From: Coprinellus micaceus
Taxonomy: Eukaryota; Basidiomycota; Agaricomycetes; Agaricales; Psathyrellaceae
Direction: 5' to 3'
Assembly: GCA_951394405.1 (NCBI GenBank)
Contig: OX596341.1
Location: 806,001 to 870,000 of the forward strand
Length of the DNA stretch: 64,000 bases
The notes beneath the pieces were generated by a model. That model made no database searches and was not told where the DNA came from. It saw only the letters and a program-made list of their open reading frames with translations. Each line of letters begins with the position of its first letter. The first letter of the stretch is position 1. The position numbers and the translations under genes are program-made. Shown here piece by piece: positions 23,042-33,505 of the stretch.

Positions 23042-24010
23042 GGATTCTCAACTTTGATGCAAACAGCAATAACGTTTATTCCGCGGAAACGTTAGAGTTG
23101 ATCGTCAAACGCGACGTTTAGAAGTCGAAACGTTAACTTGGTATCGCATTGTGTTACAATATAAGTCGTACTGGGGGGTCCCTGAGCCGCCTGAGTGCGT
23201 GTCCACATTGGGGGGTGCTCTCAGGGTGGGGTCCCTGCCCTGTGAAGGGTACCTGAACGGTCGGTGCCGTACCCACCCGTAAGTGATGTATTGCGACGTG
23301 CTGGGTGTTTGGCGGGCCTCAGAATAAAACACACCCTACTGCTCGTAAGGTCAACCGCTGAACGGGTGGGACCTTTCTGGATCCACTTCCACTGTCACAA
23401 ATATCACATCTCAACTATGAAAATTTATATAAGACCACTCTGGTCGAATGGAGTGCCCCAAAGTTAGCAGTAGGGTCCCTATCAGTAAATGCAGAGGAAC
23501 CTACCCTTATTGTTACTGGGGAAGCACGACTCTCTCCAGGCATGCGATAGGGGACGAAATCCAAATCGCTACTCTGATGTTGGGCGCCTAATCCGGTTGA
23601 AGGGCCATGGGAACAAGCAGTTGGTCCGCTGTATCCTTGGGTGTCTCTCCCTCCAAATATTACTGCGAACGGCCAACCAAAATGCTCTGCGTGCTGCCCG
23701 AATTTATTTCAACCCTTGAGGACTTTAAGGCCGCTCGGGTACCTTGGATCAGAGCGAAGCATTGTCCATTATAGCGCGAGCAGCCTCGAAACAGCGCTAA
23801 GTATCACCTCGTGCCATCCCTGTTGAAACTTAACCTCATATAATCCATCTAGGCCGCCTCAGGCATGTCCAAGTGGCCGTACCCTGTAAGCTACCAAAGT
23901 TGCGTTTTTATCCGCACAAACGTTAGTTTCGCAACGCCTCCGCAAGGCAAAAACGTTAGATTTGCCGTCAAACGTTGCGTCTTTTCTTGCGGAAAACGTA
24001 ACGTTTGTTT

Positions 24011-25200
24011 CACTCCGGCAGGCTGCTCTTCGCATCGGCATGCTACCTACATAAGAGGGTTATTTAGCACAACCCTCAGGAGACGCATGAAGAAGTGCGA
24101 AGGGAAGGGTCAGTGGAAGACAGTAGTTGTGAGATCAATGCTCCAGCGGGGCTGAAGCTCCGATACATTAGCACGAAACGCATCATAAGGGAGAGGAGTA
24201 GGAACGTCGAGGAGCGTGCTCACCCAATATCCAAGTTGAGAGCTTAGTCTGACGCCTCATAGTGAGAGTCGAGAGAGAGAATGGGCTTTAAGCAAGGGAG
24301 ACAGATCAGGGCTAGCAGGGCTCGGGCGCGAGGAATGAGTATGAGAGCTTAATGAGCAAGGGAGGCCATAGGAACGGGGATGAGAGTTATGCGGGTAAAG
24401 GCCCCTAGAGTGAGCACAAGGGGTGTGGCAGCCTCAAGAGGGAGCACGAGAGCTCCAGTAAGAGGGATGGGAACCATGAGGGGAGAGCACACCAGAATCG
24501 AATCTTACGGGATGGAAGCAACGTAAGGGCCTGGGGAGAGATGGCGGGGAGGGAATAAAGGGCATCGGTGGGGGGAAGGAAAGCGCCAGCTTTATAAGGT
24601 CCAGGGGTGTTCGGTCGAAGCCTCGACCAAATATGATCCTCACCCTTTCACTTCTCCTTCAACCCCTGCCCCGAGGAGGTTCGACTTTTCCTCGGTGGCA
24701 GTCCGGGGGCCCCCTGACAAGTAAGCGGCATCTCAGAAGCGAAGGCAGCCACCCTCTGAAACCCCTGTTGTATATCCATGAATATTGTAGACGGTACCTG
24801 GAAGGCTGCACCATAGGTGAAAAGTCGCCAGCGAGGCGACGCGAGGAGTGGAGAGAGAGAGAAATGTTAGGGGAACCAGCAATTTTGTCATAAGGGCAGT
24901 AGGCCATCGCTCAGCGCATACGGCAATATCAGCGCGTAGAAAACGATGACTAGCCCAGGCAGCATGGTGTGTGTGTGTATGTGTGTGTGACGTTCCAAGG
25001 ATAGAGGCTTTCAACCCTCCAACCCCCGAGCCAGCCTGAGAGAGAACCTCGTGGAAAAACTCTGCCGACTCGGCACCGTACACGGCCTGCTGCGACTGGC
25101 TGGGTCAAAGCCAGATGTCCATCCACAGGCAGCGCATGGTGGGCTATGAGGTTCTTACTTTGGGTAGCCACGAAGGCATACTTATTCCTTTCTTGATCCC
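24011..25200. other. Purine-rich intergenic stretch with a short TG microsatellite
   Basis: From about 24230 to 24560 the plus strand is markedly purine-rich (GAGAG, AGCAAGGGAG and similar words). A TG/CA microsatellite lies at about 24968-24989. No gene is supported. Confidence 0.45.
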
Positions 25201-25270
25201 TACATTAGACTAATTGTGCCTGTAACAATTATATATCATAGCAACATCCCCCGATATTTCCTCCACACGA

Positions 25271-27025
25271 TTACCGCCATTCCAACGGACACTTCTTGAG
25301 GACTTTCTCGATCTCGTATGCATATTCCGCCAGCGTCGCAACACATTGAGGTAAACCCAACAGGGTCTTGAGCTGTAAGGCTGGCATGTCATCCAGCTCC
25401 ATCAACCCGACCAGTTCGTCCTCCGAACACAGCGCAACGATCTTATGCTGAAGCTCGCTCCGCAATTGTACCAGCGCCTCGTTTCCTCCACAACCCAGCC
25501 AGATGTGCTCGGGGGTCTCAACCTCCCCACACCCGAACCTACAGGCTCTCTCCTCGCGTGGCACGGGGGCCTTGGCGTACTGGTAGATCTCAACGGCCAG
25601 CTTGTGCGCCGACATCAGAATCCGCCTGAACGCCTTCCGATGGTTGGGATTTTCTAAGCGGAGGTAGTCTCGTAGTTTCGACGTGACCACCACCTTCCTT
25701 CGTCCTTCCTCCTCCCCGTTGTCCCCTCGTCCGTGGAGCAGATATAGTTTGGACGACCCATCAAACTCCTTCTGGATCTCGGCGAGCGCCCCCTCTCGCA
25801 CCTCCTTTATCAATTCCTCGACGATTCTCGGGTCCGTCCACTCCTCAAGCGTGGGGGTAGAGCAGGGAAACGGCAGCCCGCATAGAACCTTGCGTAGGTT
25901 CGAAACCCAATTTGGCCTACCCCGGAAGTCGAGTGTCACCGCTGCTCGGAGGGCCTTCCACACCCAGCGTTCCCCAGGGTTCCGCACAATGTAGGGCAAG
26001 TATGACAGTGCCAGAAGCAGGCGCCGAAATCGGATGGGCAGTATACCTGTCTCCGTCCACAGGAGCACTCTCGCGCCCCGCTTCCCCACTGAGAGCATCC
26101 TACGGAAGTATGCCTTCTGCGTCCGATCCAACGGCTTCAAGGAGTCTTGTGACGTATCCAGCGCCACCTCGCACCCATGTGTAAGATGTGGGTCCACCAG
26201 CATCTTGTAGAACAACACTGCCGTCTCCACTGGTAGTTGCCCCTGCCTCTGCTCATACGCCCAGATTAGTGATGGTCACGGGTAACCCGCGGGTAGCGGC
26301 GCAGCGACCCGTACCCGTACCCGTGGGAACCCTGACCCGCAACCCGGCGGGTTTCCCGCGTCGAACGAGCCCAAGAACACCCAAAACGGATCAGAAATGG
26401 TGGAGATATGAGTGAATTGAATAAATCACTCATAACCCGCCGATTTTTCGTCCGTTTTGGACGTTCTTGAGCTCGTTTTAAACGCCACGGGTATGCGGAC
26501 GTCTACCCGTACCCGTACCCGCGCATACCCTTCCCGCAAACCCGGCGGGTTTTCAAAACCCTTGACCATCACTAGCCCAGATCATCCTACCCACTGCCTG
26601 CGCCGTTGCCGCCTTCACTCCATAATGCTCGCGTAGAATGGAGGCCACCTTGAGAGGTGATACCCTACGTACGCCTGCGTGTCCACCACGCCAATCCCCA
26701 CCCCACACACCGTAAAGGGCGCCAGAACTTCTGGAACCTTCCCGAAAATCATTACCACAGATTTCGACTCGTTAATCTCCATGAAGTTGACTGCGCACCA
26801 CGCCGCCACCCCATCGAGACGTCGCTGAAGGCCTTCCCGTGTGGTGGACAGCAGGAGAATGTCATCTGCTTGCTCCAAGCACCCCACTAGCACATCCTCC
26901 AACTTTATTCTCCCGTCCCCCACGTCAACGTAGCGCGGCAGGTCCGCCATGTACAGGGCCCACAAGATTGGGGAGCAAGTGTCCCCGATGAGTATGGTGG
27001 AATGGACGAAGGTTGGCTGTGCACA
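25271..27025 (-). mobile_element. Decayed non-LTR (LINE) retrotransposon, 3' part of reverse transcriptase ORF
   Basis: Minus-strand coding begins near 27025 with a reverse-transcriptase segment (GDTCSPILWALYMADL), then the catalytic block as EQADDILLLS, a variant of YADD common in basidiomycete LINEs. After the palm come the thumb region and a C-terminal zinc-binding segment (CRFGCGEVETPEHIWLGC) of the zf-RVT type, and the frame ends at 25271. A one-base shift near 26660 breaks the frame. A 308-bp MITE sits at 26267-26574; removing it with one target copy restores the frame there (HYGVKAATAQAVGRMIWAYE). The 5' part (endonuclease, most of RT) is missing. Confidence 0.82.
26267..26574. mobile_element. 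hAT-like foldback MITE, 308 bp, with 8-bp target duplication
   Basis: The ends are TAGTGATGGTCACGGGT and, in reverse complement, TAGTGATGGTCAAGGGT. They are flanked by an exact 8-bp direct repeat GCCCAGAT at 26259-26266 and 26575-26582, as expected for hAT transposition. Both halves carry ACCCGTACCCGTACCCG and AACCCGGCGGGTT blocks, and the centre is a hairpin (ATGAGTGA...TCACTCAT), so nearly the whole element can fold back on itself. It carries no coding region and inserted into an older LINE. Confidence 0.88.
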
Positions 27026-28488
27026 GTTGAATTTTCACTGATTATGTCACCGTCAGTCCGGGGATTCGCGCCCTTGACTTTGTACAGGGGGTGGCGGTGC
27101 TGAATCACGAAGAGGGAAGCCCATGGGCGCTTAGTTGGTATGTTTTACGGGCCCCAGCGCGGGCGGGGCGCGATCATTTCACGGATTGATCGCCGCCTGG
27201 TGCCGAGGAGTCACGTGCCATCAAACGCGACTCGCGCGCGTCCCCCGCCTCGTCCCCCCGCGTGGTTTTGGCCGGCTCGTCCTGCCTCGGGAGTCCCGTC
27301 GGGTAGTGGGGAGACATATCCTGATGCTCGACCTCCCCCTGAATGTCACCCGTTGCTTCCCAACCGCTCCTACCGGCTCCAGTGCCCGAGAGTTGGAACT
27401 GTGCAAACGAATCACGAAAGCATTGGAGGGGTACCCTCACATGGTGATGCACCAAAGCGGGGGAACATATTAGCCAGTACCTCCATTCTCCGTAATTTAG
27501 AGAGTTGTAGTTGAAGTAGGTACGTGATGGCGAGACAAAGCTGGTGAGCATAGAAAGTGTACATGTACACATGGACCCACAACAGCTAGTCAATACCCCG
27601 ATCCCTGAAAACAGCATCTCAAGGGAGAACTTGTTGGTTTCTACTCGCCCTACGTCATACCCTGGGTACTGAGCCTGCTCCTTGGGAGCCTTGTTGGGAA
27701 ACCGTGCCAGACTAGCCACGCCGCGGAACCTTTCGCATGACTTTCGGCCCATTCCCTGCTCGCCTCCCTTCCTCGGATCATGCATCATTAAGTCCTGGAG
27801 AAAAACATAATTTGTTTGTTTTACAGTGAACCGGTTTAATTCACAGCGAACTGGCTTAATTCACGGCGAACCCGTTCAATTCACAGCGACCCAGCCCAAC
27901 CCAAGCAACAGGGTCCCGACATGACTTTGCCCACTCGGGACCCGGATACCCTTTTTTCGGTCGCGCTCCGCGCGACTAATAAATCCAGAGCCCCTACATA
28001 GGGCCCACACTCACATTAACATAGTGTTGTTATATCTATATGCTTTTTTCAGGTATATCTACACTTACAGCTGAAGCTCAATGCCAGCTCAGTGCCTACC
28101 CCCCGACAGCTCTCGTTGCGTTTGACCTTGTCTGGCCGTCGTTGGTGGCCTCGGCGCCAATGCCGCCAACCAGGCCATTGGTTACCTTCGGCACTATCAA
28201 TCGGAAAGTCAAAGACGGAAAATTCCGTCGGCTCTGGAGGCCCCAGTCTCCGGTACCCCTCCTCCCCGTGAAATGACCGTAAAATAAGTTCATTATGGCC
28301 GCTTAAAGATCGGGGACTGTAAAGGCAACGGATTCTTTCCAACACTACAACGATCAAACATAGTCCATAGTAATACATATCAGCTCCAGTGATTGAGGGA
28401 GTATCGCGGTCACCAGGGCCCCCGGGGACCGCTGGAGGCTACTTCGGAACTGGAGTGGCTCGCAAATTGACTTGGTTCGCTCTTCGAT
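27026..28488. other. Intergenic stretch with a short tandem repeat, no supported gene
   Basis: About 1.4 kb without recognisable coding. Apart from the 20-bp tandem repeat at 27821-27900 nothing is assigned. The last 50 bp form the 3' flank of a hydrophobin gene. Confidence 0.45.
27821..27900. repeat. Tandem repeat, four units of 20 bp
   Basis: Units of the form TCACAGCGAACYGGYTTAAT: the first three are close (up to 4-5 changes) and the fourth has drifted further. No open frame runs through it. Confidence 0.7.
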
Positions 28489-28928
28489 TTAGAGGTTGAT
28501 GTTGATGGGGGTGCAGCCAATGGCGATGAGCCCATCTGGGGAGATCGGAATTAGTATACTTCAAAGATGGGTTGGATGTGCGAAACCTTACTGAAGGTGT
28601 TGCCCGTGCAGCAGACGGGCTGGGCCGAGCTGTCGAGATATGTCAGGGTTTGCGAAGGTATGGGTCCACACCGAGCTTACCAGCTGTTACCGGAGAGGCC
28701 AACGATAGAGAGGGGGCTGCAGTTAAGACCTAAAAGGGCGGTGATGTCGCCAACTGCAAGGCCCAACAAACCCAAGAGGCTGGACAGGGGGCTGGACGCA
28801 GCGGACTGCGTGCTGTTGCAGCACTTGAGTTCTCCGGTGTTGCACGATGACGCCGGCGGCGGGTCGGTGGGGCGGGCCATAGCGACAGCCGCGAGGGCAA
28901 TGACAGCGGTAGAGATCTTGAACTGCAT
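28489..28928 (-). CDS. Class I hydrophobin, MQFK type
   Basis: Exons 28681-28928, 28592-28629 and 28489-28535 on the minus strand, 110 residues. It starts MQFKISTAVIALAAVAMARP (signal peptide) and has the class I spacing C-X6-CC-X32-C-X12-C-X5-CC-X12-C, ending GCTPININL. The first intron splits the fifth cysteine codon. A TATAAAA box lies on the minus strand at 29003-29009, and the shared 30-nt block at 28952-28981. Exon lengths equal those of its nearest paralog at 7448-7900, which sits at the mirrored position of the left hydrophobin arm. Confidence 0.95.
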
Positions 28929-30476
28929 GTTTGAGAGGTTTGTAGGGTGAGTACTGAACAGGGAGTTTTGTTCGAGTGAAGAAGCTCGGCGAGGGACTGT
29001 CCTTTTATATGCATCTAAGGGACCTGGAACCCAACAAAGGTTCGGCTGCGATGCCATTTTCTTTGCGACTTGTTCCTAGTCTATGCTACATCGAGCTTGG
29101 TTTACGACCCTGGATCCATTCTTTCAACCCATGTCATAGAAGCTGACGTTGTGAACCTTGGCTGTGGAACAGAGCAACGGAGTAGAGCCCCTGATGCTCG
29201 CATGCCCATATTTGTCTCTGAATCGCACCGGCCACTTTGCAGAGTTTGGTAATTGTCTGGAACGGCTTTGAGGATCGTCGGTAGTGCCATTCATCCTCCC
29301 ACACAAGCATTTGTGGGGAACCCTTATCGTACACCTTCACGTACGAACCTTCAAGCTGTGAACGTAGGGGGCCATCTTATTGGTCGAACGAATTTTGAGG
29401 CGGTGGCTGGGACGTTTGTGTGACGGTACCGACGATCACTTCGGTTAAAACAGTTACCATTCTGGTAGGATAAGAATGAAGGATCTTCGTCAATCAGATA
29501 TCCACAGGCGAACTGAATATGATTGGATTGGGCGACCGGTCGCATATGCCTTGTATGTACCGGGTATTGACGAAGCGCAACCCCTCTTTGAAGAGTGCCG
29601 TCATGAATACTTCGGATGTAGCATGGTTTCCGTAATTACATACGCATAGCTATGCTTCGAATGATATTAAATTGTGCCTTGACCCTAAAAAAAGAACGTA
29701 GATCCTGCATTATGTTCCACGGAGGACAGCCCACCCGATCAAACAGCGCAATGTTCGTCAATTTGAATAGGAATTCAAAATTCGCGAGACGGATTGGTCC
29801 GCACACCACCCGAGCGCTTCCTTTCATTGGTCGACTGAGCGTGCTATGGGTTCCGAGAAGGGTTACATACTCTGCATTATTGTTCACCTCAGAGAGACGT
29901 TCCCACATGCGTCAACTTGGTGCCCCATTGGCCGCTGTGTGTGGAGTTTTTCATGCCTTTAGCACCGATTCCGACAGGACCTTCCTGGGCGCACACATGT
30001 TCTCCCGCCGCCACCTACTGCGTGATGCAGCGTCATGGGCGGGGTTAAACGTCGTACTCGGCGGCCGCTACGAGGCTCATATTTCCGTGCTGCCAGTGTG
30101 AGCCCAGTGACTGTTCGCGGGGATAAGTTATCGAAGCCGGGCAGACCGCCCACACAAATTTGACCGAAACGACATGATGGAAGGACAAAGGAAGGGTATT
30201 GGCTTGGTATTGGCAATCTCATGCTCGACCCACCGGTGGCGGTGCTTTTGTTTCGCAAAGGAAGGCGCTCAGCGGGTTTGCGGGCGCTTAAAGTTCGAAC
30301 ATATTTATGGGGAAGACACCCTTTGGAAACAAAATATTCACATATGTCACATATAGTCCATAGGTATCGCTAAAATTTACATCGGATTATATAGAGGAGC
30401 GAACTCCAGGGACCCAAAGAAACGCTGCAGGCTTCGTTGAATGGTGATTGGCTCGCGGTGGCTGTCGTTGCCTGGT
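28929..30476. promoter_or_regulatory. Upstream region of hydrophobin gene at 28489, with blocks shared with its neighbour
   Basis: Contains the TATA box (29003-29009), the word AATGAAGGATCTTCG at 29475-29489 and CAATTTGAATAGGAATTC at 29759-29776. Both words recur upstream of the next hydrophobin with nearly the same spacing. No gene is supported in the remainder. Confidence 0.5.
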
Positions 30477-30907
30477 TTAGAGGTTGAGGTTGACGGGGGT
30501 GCAGCCAATAGGGATAAGGCCATCTGTAAAGGGCATATGTCAGAGTGTGGAAGCACGAATGAAACAATTGGTATCTTACTGAAGGCATTTCCAGTGCAGC
30601 AAACGGGCTGAGCATTGCTATAGCGTTTTCAGTGTGCCGCGACTTCAGTGACAATTGGCTGGACTTACCAGCTGTTACCGGGAAGCGCAATAACAGAGAT
30701 GGGGGAGCAGGTGATACCGATGAGAGCATCGATGCTGGGGAGGACGATGCCCAGTAAACCCAAGAGGTTTCCGATGGGGCTCGCGTTGGCAGCCTGAACG
30801 GTCTGGCAACACTGGATGGGGCCCGTGTTGCACTGAGAGGCGGGGATGGGGTCGGTAGCGACAGCGGCTGCGACGAAGGTAAGAGCCACAAGAGTCTTGA
30901 ACTGCAT
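30477..30907 (-). CDS. Class I hydrophobin, MQFK type
   Basis: Exons 30669-30907, 30580-30617 and 30477-30523 on the minus strand, 107 residues. Signal peptide MQFKTLVALTFVAAAVAT, then the eight-cysteine class I pattern with X6, X32, X12, X5 and X12 spacing, ending GCTPVNLNL. The TATAAAA box is on the minus strand at 30982-30988, with the shared 30-nt block at 30931-30960. The acceptor of the first intron is CTATAG before CAATGCTCAG, which keeps the exon at 38 nt as in all paralogs. Confidence 0.95.
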
Positions 30908-32802
30908 ATTTAAGATGATGAGAGGGTTATTACTGAACAGTGAGCTTTGTTTGAGTGAAGAAGGGGGGTAATGCGTTAGGTTTTTATACTCACTCTGTTT
31001 CGCTCTGCGATTCCTGATTTAGACCGTATTCGTAACCTTAGTTCAACGACACAGGAATGAATACAAACTGTTGAAGACAATAAAGGCGCAGCGTACCTGA
31101 TGTGCGAACACCCATATCCATGCATGTTGCACCAGCAAGTCGTTCCGCACGGCTGGCCAGTTGCCTGAAAGGCCAATGACGATCCCCGGAGGCATCGTTC
31201 CCCGCCCATACAGGCGCTTGAGGAATACGCCTCGAATGCCCATGTACCCATTAATAATGTTTTGAGCGCGGCGGAGGTTGTCGTTGGCCGGAAATTTTGC
31301 AAAGGTGGCCGATGGGTGACTTTCGTGCGATAGTCTGTCGAAGATCACCTCTGTTAACATATCCCGATAACGCGAGAATGAAGGATCTTCGACTCTCACC
31401 TTTGACATTGGGGCACGCGGCTCGAACTAGCCAGATAACCGCTTGTACCGCGTTTTCCGACCGGGGCTCTGCCTCTCGAATGCTGCGAGTCTGCGGTACA
31501 TAGAAGGCCCAGTTCATCTCGTAACTTGAACCGCTACATTTCATGCCAAATCAGGTTTGCATCTACGTTAGTGTCCCCAAATGGAGGGGATGATCCCTTA
31601 ACTAAGAGATCCCCCGTTCAAATAGCGCTCGGTCTCCAATTTGAATAGGGATTCAAAATTCATCGCGGGGATAGTCGCTTCACCGTGACCTGGAATGGTC
31701 GAGACTGCTAGTTCTCATCGCATTTAATGTAATAAGCCTCAGTGCCTCATATTACGTGGCTCACCTACAGGCCGCACCGGTCTCAGGACCCCTTTTGCAT
31801 ACTCGTTTCAGCGGGATTCATGTCTTTTGAATCCCGCTGAAGGGACAAGGGGAATTACCTGAAAGACATTGGGTTCAGGAGAAGCTCAACAGGGCTCAAC
31901 GAGGTTGGATACGATGGCTTGGGCTCGTGGGGCACCGGCGACGTGGGGAAAGGCGAACTTGGCGCCAGCTCCTCCCGCAGCTGCCAGTTCTGCGGCAAGT
32001 GCCGAGCCCCTAACTTTGAGTGGCGGTGCTCTCGCCCTCGCATCCCTCCACGGGCGCCTAACGCCGCAAAATGGTGGGGGAGGAATCGAGTTCAAAACAA
32101 CACCTCCACGGTGATTATGTCCACAAATTTACCAGCCAAGCCAGTTGGTACCGAGAACTAAGCTCCGAATCGCCAAAAAAAACGCTGGATCCGTAGGGAA
32201 GATTGACGAGCTTGTTATGGCGTGTGTGACCTTTCTGAAGATCTTCTCGGTTACGACCCGCCACCAGAATGTTCAATGAAGGATCTTCGTCGCTAATGAA
32301 TTTATAGAAGAAACATCATCGGATGATGACCCACAAATACCGTTAGTATTTGCTTCATTCAAAGCGCGAAACCCTGTCTCCAGTGTTCCGGATCTAATCT
32401 GGGACTTGGTTGCAGCCGTAACTCGAGCATCGCTTTTATTCTACCAGACGTCCCACATCCATGCCCGAGAACGGAAGGGAAGATCCCATAATACCTAGCG
32501 AGGGACCGTCCCTGTATCCGAGAACAGAGTCCATAACTGAATTTCACTGATTCCAATAGTAATTCAGCATTCGCCGTCGGCGTGTTCCCATCGCTTCGGG
32601 TGGTCAAAGTGTTTATTCTACAAACTTAATGCAGCGCAGTCCCCGGTTTGGTGTACAGTATCATGATTGTAGGTTCGAGAAAAGTCACTATCTTTCACCG
32701 GTATCCCGTTTCTTCCAATTTCTTCTTCTCCACGATTTATGTACGCAACGTCGGGCCAATCCCGGCTCCGGTCGCCTGATGTCCTGGCTTTTAATTCCCA
32801 GG
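30908..32802. other. Hydrophobin upstream region with relics and a strong hairpin
   Basis: Holds the promoter of the hydrophobin at 30477, a probable hydrophobin relic (31130-31270), the repeated words AATGAAGGATCTTCG (31377-31391 and 32275-32289) and CAATTTGAATAGGGATTC (31637-31654), and a perfect 14-bp inverted repeat with a 7-nt loop at 31807-31841. No intact gene is seen. Confidence 0.45.
31130..31270 (-). pseudogene. Possible hydrophobin relic
   Basis: The minus strand reads NGYMGIRG followed later by GIVIGLSGNWPAV. This resembles the LLGI and SVIGLSGNS segments of the neighbouring hydrophobins at about the right spacing. The cysteines are lost, and the splice site that should follow GNS is not preserved. 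The placement within a tandem hydrophobin array makes a decayed copy plausible, but the match is short. Confidence 0.3.
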
Positions 32803-33323
32803 TCAACCAATGACGGGGACGCATTCCAGTGCAACGATGCCACCTTTTGGGAGTTGCTTGGTCAGGCAGGATTGTTGGAGAGAAACCCCAGATAAAAATA
32901 CATACTGAACCCATCGTTCGAGCAACAAACAGGCTGATTGAGGCTATGTGGATGGAGAGAGGAGTCAGACTTATGTGTGCTCTACGAGTGGTACTACTGA
33001 ACTTACCAATTACCATTGGACACGCCGACCTCCGTAATGGGCGAGCAGTTCGATCCAACGTACCCCGTTAACCCCTGGGCAGTTATACCGAGGAGAGCCA
33101 GGAGAGGCGTGACAGCAGGATGGCTGGGCTCCTGGACGTTTATACAGCAGAGAAGTTGGCCGGTGTTGCACTGCTCCAACCAGATGGGTGCAGGAGGGAA
33201 CCACGGCGTTGGGTTGTTGGGGGGATTGCTGCCTCCGCCGCCACCACCGCCTCCGCATTGAGCGGTGACGGAGGGAAGGGCAATTGCCAGGGAAAGGGCG
33301 AGGTTAGGGTACTTGGGTAGCAT
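32803..33323 (-). CDS. Class I hydrophobin, glycine-run (AQCGGG) type
   Basis: Exons 33007-33323, 32906-32943 and 32803-32843 on the minus strand, 131 residues. It starts MLPKYPNLALSLAIALPSV, then AQC with eight glycines, an Asn/Pro/Trp linker, and the class I pattern with the standard spacing of this family. It ends LECVPVIG, with Glu where the paralogs have Gly before the last cysteine. A TATAAAA box on the minus strand lies at 33390-33396. The closest paralog is 5978-6493 on the plus strand. Confidence 0.93.
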
Positions 33324-33505
33324 GTTGATGGGTCGATGAGGTGCGTTCCTGGGAAGGACGGGAACGAGCGTCGTGGTTCCCTCTGAATCTTTTATAGCGT
33401 TCTAGGTCCAGGCACTGGGAAGGTACGGCACGGCAACCCTAAAAGGTCAGAGTTCTGATGACGCTAAGTGTGTCAAATGTCGAGGCCCCAGCAGCGACAA
33501 TGTTT

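Larger units (their letters stand above)
21444..24010. mobile_element. DNA transposon-like element with AACGTT-rich inverted ends (interrupted by gap)
   Basis: The left end (21444-21530) reads AACAAACGTTACGTTTC and later AATCTAACGTTT. The reverse complement of the right end (23915-24010) reads AAACAAACGTTACGTTTTCC and later AAATCTAACGTTT, with other matching AACGTT motifs in the same order, so the ends look like diverged terminal inverted repeats. Inside lie a transposase N-terminus (22181), a 200-N gap and the right copy of a 417-bp host duplication. Because the gap sits inside, the true structure and length are uncertain, and no target-site duplication could be fixed. Confidence 0.45.

Noticed and set aside
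27055..27080. GGGATTCGCGCCC resembling a tRNA or SINE B-box region
   Set aside because: No A box or repeated copy in the window.
31910..32160. Possible zinc-ribbon protein (CQFCGKCRAPNFEWRC)
   Set aside because: Short frame without start context. The opposite and other frames are also open in this GC-rich patch, and no family pattern fits beyond the few cysteines.
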